Part shown: positions 1-5,227 of the stretch, piece by piece
Position numbering within the stretch: position 1 is the stretch's first letter
Layout of the letters: every line of letters begins with the position of its first letter
Assembly: GCA_963628765.1 (NCBI GenBank)
Contig: CAVGFV010000066.1
Span: forward strand, 1-10,168
Source of the DNA: Succinimonas sp963628765
GTDB taxonomy: Bacteria > Pseudomonadota > Gammaproteobacteria > Enterobacterales > Succinivibrionaceae
DNA length: 10,168 nucleotides
Direction of reading: 5' to 3'
Program-made: the position numbers and the translations under genes
Notes under the pieces: model-generated
Told to the model about the DNA's origin: nothing
The model's input: the letters and a program-made list of their open reading frames with translations, nothing else
Databases searched by the model: none

Positions 1-162
1 TCCCCTGGCGCCAAAGATACCTAAGAGCAATTTACACACAAATTTGGACTTGACTGTTGTAAAGACATTTAAGGAAATTATTTTCAAGCATAATTCCATT
101 TAACATCAACAAAAGGCTATAATGGTGCAAATTTTTTTCTGTTCATGTTTGGTATTTGATAT
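1..162. other. Intergenic region upstream of nhaB
   Basis: No convincing coding sequence is seen on either strand; the longest minus-strand start in the region runs only about 15 codons. The stretch holds an 8-bp palindrome TGGCGCCA at 6-13, a TTGACT hexamer at 50-55 without a well-placed -10 partner, and the better -10 box at 118-123 described separately. The left edge may be the 3' flank of a gene outside the window, but nothing shown here identifies it. Confidence 0.6.
94..123 (+). promoter_or_regulatory. Putative sigma70 promoter of nhaB
   Basis: A perfect -10 hexamer TATAAT lies at 118-123. The best -35 candidate is the weak TTCCAT at 94-99, with an 18-bp spacer; there is no extended -10 TG. 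Transcription would start near 130, giving an untranslated leader of roughly 33 nt before the annotated nhaB start. The call rests mainly on the -10 box and its position. Confidence 0.5.
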
Positions 163-1755
163 ATGAAAAACGTAAATCTACCTCAAAATGGGGCAATGTC
201 ACCTTTAAAAGCTGTATTCCACAACTTTATGGGCGATGCCCCAACTTGGTATAAGCAATTTACTATTGCTTGCCTTATTTTAAATCCTATCCTATTTATT
301 TGTAGTCCGTTCTTAGCTGGTTGGTGCCTCGTAGCAGAGTTCATTTTCACTCTCGCAATGGCACTTAAATGCTATCCTTTAATACCAGGTGGTCTCCTTG
401 CAATTGAAGCTATCTGTATAGGAATGACTAATACCGAAACAGTATATGAGGAAGTTCAAGGTAACCTAGAAGTAATACTTCTTCTTATGTTCATGGTTGC
501 CGGTATTCACTTTGTAAGAGATCTTCTATTACTTGTGTTTACACAACTCCTTGTTAAGGTACGCTCAAAGGTCGCTATCTCCTTAATTTTCTGCATTATG
601 GCTGCTTTCCTTTCAGCATTCCTTGATGCTCTTACAGTGCTCGCTGTAATCATTACTGTTTGTGCTGGGTTCTACGGTGTGTATCATAAGGTTATTGCAG
701 GCGAAAACACTAAACTAAACGATAATGACAATTTCAAGGGTTTAGATCGTGAAGATCTTGATAACTTCCGTGCTTTCTTAAGATCTCTCTTAATGCATGC
801 TGGTGTTGGTACTGCACTTGGTGGTATTTGTACAATTGTTGGTGAACCTCAAAATCTTATCATTGGTGACGTTGCCGATTGGACCTTTGCCGAATTTGCT
901 CTTCGTGTAATGCCAGTTTCAGCACCAGTGTTGGTTTGTGGTCTCATTACCTGTATCATTGTTGAAATGTTCCATCTCTTTGGTTTTGGTACCAAACTTC
1001 CTGAAAAAGTTTATCAAATCCTTAAAAAATCAAGCGATGAAAAACTCCAGCAATATACAACAGTTGATAAAGCTTCTTTGTTTTTCCAATCAATTATTTG
1101 TATTTGGCTCATTTTAGGTCTTGCTTTACACCTTGCAGCTGTTGGATTAATTGGTCTTTCAATAATCGTTTTTGCAACAACCTTTACAGGTGTTAACAAA
1201 GAAGGTGAAATCGGCCAGGCTTTCACTGAAAACCTTCCATTTACATCATTGCTTTGTGTTTTCTTTGCAGTTGTAGCTGTTATCAATTCATTGGGACTTT
1301 TTGATCCAATAATTCAAGCAGTTCTTAGCGTTGAACCAGACAAACAATTACCACTTTTCTATATAGCAAATGGTCTTTTGTCTATGGTATCTGACAACGT
1401 ATTCGTTGCTACCGTATATATCACTCAGGTTCAAAACGCGCTTGCTTGTGGTCAAATTGATGCTGAACAGTTTAATCACCTTGCTATTGCAATTAACGCA
1501 GGAACCAACCTTCCTTCTGTTGCAACTCCAAATGGTCAAGCTGCATTCTTGTTCCTTTTAACATCTGCTCTAGCACCGCTTATTCGTCTTTCATACTTAA
1601 GAATGATGTGGATGGCTCTTCCATACACTATCGTAATGAGTGTTGGTGGCTTCCTTTGCACTTGGTTAGTTCTTCCAGAAGTTACTGACTGGTTCATTAG
1701 CATGGGATGGGTTGAGCATACTATGCCTGCAGGTCTTGTTTGCAGTGGCAAATAA
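163..1755 (+). CDS. nhaB: Na+/H+ antiporter NhaB
   Basis: This inner-membrane antiporter expels Na+ in exchange for H+, supporting sodium and pH homeostasis. The 530-residue product aligns along almost its whole length with E. coli NhaB (about 513 residues). Shared blocks include VAEFIFTLAMALKCYPL (about 57-73), AAFLSAFLDALTV (147-159), LMHAGVGTALGG, VGEPQNLIIG, SDNVFVATVYI and GTNLPSVATPNGQAAFLFLL. It is almost entirely hydrophobic, about ten to twelve membrane segments, with a charged cytoplasmic-type loop near 180-205. The annotated ATG has no clear Shine-Dalgarno sequence. Met12 (ATG at 196-198) aligns better with the E. coli start and may be the true one, giving 519 residues. The gene ends in tandem stops TAATAA, followed by a terminator. 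It appears monocistronic and converges on the phosphoesterase gene. Confidence 0.96.
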   Translation: MKNVNLPQNGAMSPLKAVFHNFMGDAPTWYKQFTIACLILNPILFICSPFLAGWCLVAEFIFTLAMALKCYPLIPGGLLAIEAICIGMTNTETVYEEVQGNLEVILLLMFMVAGIHFVRDLLLLVFTQLLVKVRSKVAISLIFCIMAAFLSAFLDALTVLAVIITVCAGFYGVYHKVIAGENTKLNDNDNFKGLDREDLDNFRAFLRSLLMHAGVGTALGGICTIVGEPQNLIIGDVADWTFAEFALRVMPVSAPVLVCGLITCIIVEMFHLFGFGTKLPEKVYQILKKSSDEKLQQYTTVDKASLFFQSIICIWLILGLALHLAAVGLIGLSIIVFATTFTGVNKEGEIGQAFTENLPFTSLLCVFFAVVAVINSLGLFDPIIQAVLSVEPDKQLPLFYIANGLLSMVSDNVFVATVYITQVQNALACGQIDAEQFNHLAIAINAGTNLPSVATPNGQAAFLFLLTSALAPLIRLSYLRMMWMALPYTIVMSVGGFLCTWLVLPEVTDWFISMGWVEHTMPAGLVCSGK

Positions 1756-1780
1756 TAAGTAGATAAACTTAATATTCTTG

Positions 1781-1816
1781 AAAAAACCGTGAGCCAAAGA
1801 GGTTCACGGCTTTTTT
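1781..1816. terminator. Bidirectional rho-independent terminator between nhaB and the phosphoesterase gene
   Basis: The stem is CCGTGAGCC (1787-1795) with GGTTCACGG (1801-1809), nine pairs including one G-T, and a 5-nt AAAGA loop. It is preceded by six A (1781-1786) and followed by C and six T (1811-1816), so each strand has a U-tract after the stem. It lies 25 nt past the nhaB stop and 53 nt past the stop of the minus-strand gene ending at 1870, so it can serve both convergent transcripts. Confidence 0.92.
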
Positions 1817-1869
1817 AATAGCTTAAAATATTTTTGAGGTTTTCTACCCCCTTCTAACCATTGGAATAT

Positions 1870-3003
1870 TTAATAACTAATCTCAAATTCCTCGATACTG
1901 TTTTTGGTACCAAAACGAAATGGAAAACCACACCATAGATAAGTACCATCAGAAACAAAAACTTGTGCTTCTTTATTTGAGTACCACCCAGATAAATAGC
2001 CATCATTCATAATTTTTGCGAGAATATTTACCAAGGGTACCATTCCCCCGTGAGTATGCCCAGAAAGCACTAAGTTAGGAATGACCTTGTGAGAATCAAA
2101 ATCAATTTGTGGGCGGTGCTTTAATAAAATGTGAATAACAGGCTTGGAAGAGATATTTCCTAATTTATTAAGAGCTTCTTGATAGTCAGGCATTTTTAAA
2201 TTTGCTTTTCCCGCCCGCTCATCAGTGGTTCCCGTAAATAAAATGTAATGATTATCAATTTCAAAACTTCTAGCATCATTTTCAAGGATATCAATCCCTA
2301 GCATCTTATAGACCTTAAGCCATTTATCATAAGAATTGCCATAATATTCGTGATTTCCAGGCACTCCAAGAATCGCATATTTAGCTTTGAGTTTTTTAAG
2401 TAAATCTAACGCTCTATTATATTTATTAGGGGCAACATCAGCGATATCACCTGTAATAACAATAAAATCTGGGTTGGCTGCATTTACTTTATCTATTAAT
2501 TCCTGCATCCATTCAATTCTTGTAAAGCTACTCACATGTAAATCTGTAAGCTGGATAACTTTTAAAACCGATGTTGGTTGCTGAGAGATAAAAATTTGAT
2601 GCTTGTTAAGCTCAGGGATCTTAATTGCTTGTAGTCCTGAAAATACAACTAATAAACAAGCGAAAAGATAAGAGATCCTAAAACAAATTCTAAAATATTT
2701 TTTAACATCAAAATTTAAGGTTGCTTTTAAGCATATTGAAACCAAAAATACTAATGTTAAAAGAAGTCCTGATGCCCACAACATTCCTGAAAACCAAGAG
2801 AGTGCCAATATAAAACTCCAAGGTAAGGATGAAGAATAAATACTACCTCCGAACAGCATCAGTATTTGATTTTTTAAAGTAGCCGGAACCAGCAAAACGA
2901 AAAGTAATATAGAAACAATTTTTCCTAAGGGACGATACTTCAAGAGCACGAAACCATTTATCAATAAAGTTAGAAAATTAAATATTAGCAAAAAGTACAA
3001 CAT
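1870..3003 (-). CDS. Membrane-anchored calcineurin-like metallophosphoesterase (YkuE/YaeI-like)
   Basis: This is a predicted metal-dependent phosphoesterase tethered to the inner membrane. The 377-residue protein has four likely hydrophobic segments in its first third (about 2-20, 28-42, 63-93, 107-124), then a complete calcineurin-like domain. The metal-ligand motifs appear in order: TDLH (D154, H156), GDIAD (D186), GNHEYY (N217, H218), KHRP (H296) and SGHTHGG (H316, H318). Family members that resemble this arrangement include YkuE and E. coli YaeI, some of which act on lipid-linked phosphates such as UDP-2,3-diacylglucosamine. The substrate here cannot be read from sequence, and the domain could face either side of the membrane. 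The start has a modest AGAGAAG-type ribosome site about 6-8 nt upstream on the minus strand. It follows the VWA gene on the same strand but is separated from it by a terminator. Confidence 0.88.
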   Translation of the reverse strand: MLYFLLIFNFLTLLINGFVLLKYRPLGKIVSILLFVLLVPATLKNQILMLFGGSIYSSSLPWSFILALSWFSGMLWASGLLLTLVFLVSICLKATLNFDVKKYFRICFRISYLFACLLVVFSGLQAIKIPELNKHQIFISQQPTSVLKVIQLTDLHVSSFTRIEWMQELIDKVNAANPDFIVITGDIADVAPNKYNRALDLLKKLKAKYAILGVPGNHEYYGNSYDKWLKVYKMLGIDILENDARSFEIDNHYILFTGTTDERAGKANLKMPDYQEALNKLGNISSKPVIHILLKHRPQIDFDSHKVIPNLVLSGHTHGGMVPLVNILAKIMNDGYLSGWYSNKEAQVFVSDGTYLWCGFPFRFGTKNSIEEFEISY

Positions 3004-3024
3004 CCCAAACTTCTCTTTTTTTAA

Positions 3025-3061
3025 GAAAAAAAATCTCTACAAATAAATTATTCGTAGAGAT
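3025..3061 (-). terminator. Rho-independent terminator of the VWA gene
   Basis: On the minus strand the 8-bp stem ATCTCTAC (3061-3054) pairs with GTAGAGAT (3040-3033) around a 13-nt AT-rich loop and is followed by a run of T at 3032-3025. It begins 27 nt past the stop of the VWA gene, so it most likely ends that transcript rather than the phosphoesterase gene whose start is only 30 nt further on. Confidence 0.8.
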
Positions 3062-3075
3062 AAGCTATATTGCAA
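3047..3075 (-). promoter_or_regulatory. Possible promoter of the metallophosphoesterase gene, overlapping the terminator
   Basis: On the minus strand TTGCAA (3075-3070) is a 4/6 match to a -35 hexamer. It is followed after exactly 17 nt by AATAAT (3052-3047), a 5/6 match to a -10 box. The -10 lies in the loop of the terminator hairpin, so a start near 3040 would omit the upstream stem arm and the new transcript could not form the hairpin. This would explain how the downstream gene is expressed despite the terminator. The evidence is hexamer matching in AT-rich DNA only. Confidence 0.35.
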
Positions 3076-3087
3076 GAATAATTGTAA

Positions 3088-3876
3088 TTATTTCTTATTC
3101 GTATCCTCTTCCACCGCGTCTTTCCAAGAATTTGAATCAACACCTTTGGCAGCACTCACAGACAATTCCGAAACAGCCTTAAAGTTAGCACGAACAGCTG
3201 ACCCACTGTTTTGATATTTTAAAGCGTTATTACCATTGATACCGATAGATTCCGCTTCACTTACCGCGTCTATATTTGCCCCAAGAAATACAAACTTCCA
3301 ATTCTTCTTTTCTTGGTGATCCGAAATAATTTTCTTAAGTTGAGATTTTTTATATTCAACACTGCTATTCTCAAGACCATCGGTAATCACAACAAAAATT
3401 ACCTGATTATCTGAATCATCTATATTTGGGTAGGCTCCAACTTTGGTTATTGTTGTTCCCACTGCATCAAGGAGTGCAGTCATGCCTCCTGGAATATAAT
3501 CTTTATCCGTTAATGGAGGTACATCCTTAATATCTCGGTGATCTACCAAAGTTGTAACTTTATCACTAAAGAGCACTGCAGTGACCTTAACAGGAATGCC
3601 AGACTTCTTTTGGGTTTCAAGCATAGAATTAAAACCGCCAATGGTATCTTTTTCAAGGCCATTCATAGAGCCACTTTTATCGAGCACTAGTACTAACTCG
3701 ATATTTTTCTTCTTCTGTAATATTTGATTTTGATTACTAACAGGATCTTTGTTTACGGTATTTTGATCTGATGTCGTGGTTACTGTTGAAACATTTTCAG
3801 AAAACGCAACTAGTGGCAAACACAGTATGCTAAATAGAAAAAAAACAACGTTAAATTTGCAAAATCTCTTCAACAT
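3088..3876 (-). CDS. Exported von Willebrand factor A domain protein
   Basis: This is a predicted secreted or periplasmic metal-binding VWA protein of 262 residues. I chose the start at 3876 rather than the upstream in-frame ATG at 3903. It has a strong GAGGG ribosome site (3888-3884) with a 7-nt gap, and it places a textbook signal peptide at the N-terminus: basic MLKR, a hydrophobic core, and likely cleavage after AFS at residue 26. A polar Thr/Asn/Gln-rich linker (about 27-56) leads into the VWA domain. The MIDAS metal site is complete: DKSGSM (D66, S68, S70), GGMTALLDA (T133) and ITDG (D166). The later FLGANIDA-EAESIGI stretch is, as far as I recall, shared by a subset of bacterial VWA proteins. 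The C-terminus is small and polar. No partner gene such as an AAA ATPase is adjacent. Function is unknown; ligand binding or surface interaction is inference. Confidence 0.85.
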   Translation of the reverse strand: MLKRFCKFNVVFFLFSILCLPLVAFSENVSTVTTTSDQNTVNKDPVSNQNQILQKKKNIELVLVLDKSGSMNGLEKDTIGGFNSMLETQKKSGIPVKVTAVLFSDKVTTLVDHRDIKDVPPLTDKDYIPGGMTALLDAVGTTITKVGAYPNIDDSDNQVIFVVITDGLENSSVEYKKSQLKKIISDHQEKKNWKFVFLGANIDAVSEAESIGINGNNALKYQNSGSAVRANFKAVSELSVSAAKGVDSNSWKDAVEEDTNKK

Positions 3877-4127
3877 ATTTTTACCCTCATCAAAAAATCC
3901 CAAAAGTTTTTATATTTTATAAAGTGTAAATAAATGTCATTTTTAGTGGCAATAAATGCTTAAAAATTAAACGCCCCCTTTTATCACTATCTTTTTTTAT
4001 TTCATTATCCCCATGAACTGTGCATAACCATGTGGATAGCGCATAAAAATGACTTTATTAAAAAAAATTCCTTGCTATTTTTTTTATTGTCAGAAAATAC
4101 ACTAAATGTCATACTTTTAGCCATTAA
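3877..4127. other. AT-rich intergenic region between the unknown gene and the VWA gene
   Basis: About 250 nt without a coding sequence. It holds the VWA ribosome site, a cluster of DnaA-box-like 9-mers, homopolymer tracts (T7 at 3992-3998, A8 at 4060-4067, T8 at 4078-4085) and short direct and inverted repeats. I could not find a well-spaced promoter for the VWA gene; TATAAA-like boxes occur near 3913-3920 on the minus strand but lack a good -35. No clear GC-stem terminator follows the gene ending at 4128. The A8/T8 arms could pair as an all-A/T hairpin with an 8-nt loop, which is weak for termination. Confidence 0.6.
3925..4039. promoter_or_regulatory. Cluster of DnaA-box-like 9-mers
   Basis: Three 9-mers lie within 35 nt, each one base away from the DnaA box TTATCCACA: TTATCCCCA (4005-4013, plus strand), TTATGCACA (4027-4019, minus strand, which also fits the looser TTATNCACA exactly) and CTATCCACA (4039-4031, minus strand). 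A fourth, TTATTTACA (3933-3925, minus strand), is one base off TTATNCACA. A/T-only tracts flank the cluster. The match to DnaA boxes is seen directly; a role in replication, DnaA titration or transcription control is inference. Confidence 0.35.
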
Positions 4128-4868
4128 TTAGCTAAGCACAGAGTCTTCAGAATAAGTAGCAATTAATGTGTCATCATCATAAACAAATAACCTATTATCT
4201 AAAAATTGCACATAAAGTTGCTGATCTCTAAAAGCTTTTAATACAGGGTATTTCTTACCGTGTACCTCTATGATTCCTTCATGAGAAACCCAAACAGGCT
4301 CTCCTTTCAGCATTACATATTCTTTCTTTTTAATTGCTGACCTAGACTGTGAATTATCATAAATAACGATATCATTAGTCTGAGTAGATTTTTTAATGCT
4401 TAACCCTTTTGCAATCTCTGTAACCTTATCTTGGATAGCATCAAAATTTTCCAAAACACTAGAAAAATCATCTAATTTTCTAACCACAGCATCTAGGAAG
4501 TCACAATCGGAACTCAGATGTTTAACTACTTGAATTTTGATAGTGTTTCTTGAGCGAAGCCATTTTCGAGAATATTCAGTATTGGTAAGATCACGCCAAA
4601 GAGAAAAATTTTCTGGGATATTTCTACGAATACAAAAATGGAGTCCATCAAATAGGTAATGCTCAGAACTTTCTGTATCTTGGATAAAATTCCAAAGAAG
4701 GTGTTCATCAATTTGTTTTTTTAAAAATGGGCGAATATAAAATTTATTCTCTTGTTGAATCGAGATTCCCAAAAAACAAAGATCTAAAACATCACCTCTA
4801 GAAAGCACGAAAGAGACACTAGACTGACATACTAAAACTGCCTTATGGCTATTTTTACCATTACCCAT
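4128..4868 (-). CDS. Hypothetical protein with beta-rich C-terminal domain
   Basis: I do not recognise this 246-residue protein. The start is supported by a GGAG ribosome site (4880-4877) with an 8-nt gap. No signal peptide or membrane segment is evident, so it is probably cytoplasmic. Three parts can be described. Residues about 8-110 are a mixed region rich in aromatic residues and cysteine. Residues about 120-160 are helical and look coiled-coil prone. A charged linker (about 158-183) leads to a beta-rich C-terminus (about 184-240). That C-terminal pattern (VWVSHEGIIEVHGKKYPV, then LYVQFLDNRLFVYDDDTLIATY) resembles the small beta-barrel that ends Mu/IS21-type transposases. However, no DDE catalytic core is apparent, so this is not called a transposase. 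It stands alone, divergent from the trp operon. A DNA-binding or regulatory role is only speculation. Confidence 0.75.
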   Translation of the reverse strand: MGNGKNSHKAVLVCQSSVSFVLSRGDVLDLCFLGISIQQENKFYIRPFLKKQIDEHLLWNFIQDTESSEHYLFDGLHFCIRRNIPENFSLWRDLTNTEYSRKWLRSRNTIKIQVVKHLSSDCDFLDAVVRKLDDFSSVLENFDAIQDKVTEIAKGLSIKKSTQTNDIVIYDNSQSRSAIKKKEYVMLKGEPVWVSHEGIIEVHGKKYPVLKAFRDQQLYVQFLDNRLFVYDDDTLIATYSEDSVLS

Positions 4869-4934
4869 ACCATAATCTCCGTTTTTAATTGTCCTAATAC
4901 ATAGTATCTAAGGAATATTAGTGCACTGGTACTT

Positions 4935-4959
4935 TATTAATAGATATGACTCTCAACAT
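4935..4959 (+). repeat. Upstream copy of TATTAATA / TCTCAACAT motif
   Basis: TATTAATA (4935-4942) and TCTCAACAT (4951-4959) are separated by 8 nt. The same two blocks recur directly joined at 5032-5048. The copy at 5032 overlaps the trp -10 region; this one lies about 90-100 nt upstream, nearer the start of the divergent gene at 4868. Confidence 0.5.
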
Positions 4960-5011
4960 GTGAACTAAAGCAATCTGTGTAACAATATATAAGTACAATA
5001 GGAAAAAATTC

Positions 5012-5040
5012 TTGATCTTTGTTTTTTTGAGTATTAATAT
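5012..5040 (+). promoter_or_regulatory. Putative trp operon promoter
   Basis: TTGATC (5012-5017, 4/6 match to -35) and TAATAT (5035-5040, 4/6 match to -10) are spaced by exactly 17 nt. Transcription would start near 5047, about 33 nt before the leader-peptide ATG, similar to the short leader of E. coli trpL. The hexamers are imperfect, so the call depends on position as much as on match. Confidence 0.5.
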
Positions 5041-5045
5041 CTCAA
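5027..5045 (+). promoter_or_regulatory. Candidate operator overlapping the trp -10
   Basis: TTGAGTATTAATATCTCAA is an interrupted palindrome with perfect 5-bp arms TTGAG and CTCAA around a 9-bp AT centre, lying across the -10 box. E. coli TrpR binds in the same place, but its consensus half-site (ACTAG around central TTAA) is not matched here. A repressor site is inferred from symmetry and location; which protein would bind is unknown. Confidence 0.35.
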
Positions 5046-5079
5046 CATTTATAGAAATGACCAAATAATGGGTATTTAA

Positions 5080-5139
5080 ATGTTTTCACTTAAAGAATTT
5101 TCTGTACTTTTTTCTTCATGGTGGCACACTTGCGAATAG
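5080..5139 (+). CDS. trpL: trp operon leader peptide
   Basis: This 19-residue ORF encodes MFSLKEFSVLFSSWWHTCE. Tandem Trp codons TGG TGG (5119-5124) sit just before the first attenuator segment, as in E. coli TrpL. When charged tRNA-Trp is scarce the ribosome should stall here and leave segment 2 free to pair with segment 3. When Trp is plentiful it reaches the TAG at 5137-5139, which overlaps segment 2, and the terminator forms. The ribosome site is weak (GGGT at 5070-5073). The peptide itself likely has no function beyond stalling. The call is strong because peptide, stop and hairpins are all in register. Confidence 0.93.
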   Translation: MFSLKEFSVLFSSWWHTCE

Positions 5140-5201
5140 CGGGTGGGATTTTTTGTACCTAAAAAAGATTTCTAGAAACCCGCATATGAAGCGGGTTTTT
5201 T
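5125..5201 (+). promoter_or_regulatory. Transcription attenuator of the trp operon
   Basis: Alternative pairings are visible. Segment 1, CACTTGC (5127-5133), pairs with segment 2, GCGGGTG (5139-5145), with two G-U pairs. Segment 2, GCGGGT (5139-5144), pairs perfectly with segment 3, ACCCGC (5178-5183), as antiterminator; inside that loop TTTTTT (5149-5154) and AAAAAA (5161-5166) can form a helper stem. Segments 3 and 4 form the terminator. A ribosome on the Trp codons at 5119-5124 would cover segment 1 and favour antitermination. Confidence 0.9.
5176..5201 (+). terminator. Attenuator terminator hairpin (3:4)
   Basis: Perfect 8-bp stem AAACCCGC (5176-5183) with GCGGGTTT (5191-5198) and a 7-nt ATATGAA loop. 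The T-run begins at 5196, in the last bases of the stem, and continues to 5201, followed by ATTG and a second T-run. It lies 26 nt before the trpE start and is the premature stop used when tryptophan is abundant. Confidence 0.93.
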
Positions 5202-5227
5202 ATTGTTTTTTAAACGAGTGTATTGAT

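Larger units (their letters stand above)
4869..5079. other. Divergent regulatory region between the unknown gene and the trp operon
   Basis: No coding sequence is seen apart from two mini-ORFs of three codons at its right end. It holds the ribosome site of the minus-strand gene, the trp promoter candidate near 5012-5040, a 19-bp interrupted palindrome over its -10, and an earlier partial copy of the same motif at 4935-4959. I could not place a convincing promoter for the minus-strand gene. Confidence 0.6.

Noticed and set aside
1014..1751. Minus-strand and alternative-frame ORFs inside nhaB
   Set aside because: They are antisense or out-of-frame to a strongly conserved gene, lack ribosome sites and resemble no protein family.
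3877..3903. Upstream ATG at 3903 as start of the VWA protein
   Set aside because: It puts nine charged or irregular residues before the signal peptide, while ATG 3876 has a strong GAGGG site 7 nt upstream.
3877..4127. CRISPR array or iteron array
   Set aside because: The repeats are few, short, in mixed orientation and unevenly spaced; no regular repeat-spacer pattern and no cas or rep gene is nearby.
4526..4711. Second minus-strand ORF of 61 codons inside the unknown gene
   Set aside because: It is fully contained in another frame of the 246-residue ORF, which has the better ribosome site and length; no independent support.
4128..4868. Annotating the unknown gene as a transposase
   Set aside because: Only a vague C-terminal pattern fits; no DDE triad, terminal inverted repeats or target-site duplication is visible.
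4929..4943. Possible TrpR box (GTACT...TTAA...TAG)
   Set aside because: The spacing between GTACT and TTAA is one base too long, the right half is poor, and it lies about 90 nt upstream of the promoter candidate.
5153..5227. Longer trpE reading from a TTG at 5153 adding 25 residues
   Set aside because: It would translate through the antiterminator and terminator hairpin, has no homology to TrpE, and ATG 5228 has a ribosome site and matches the family length.
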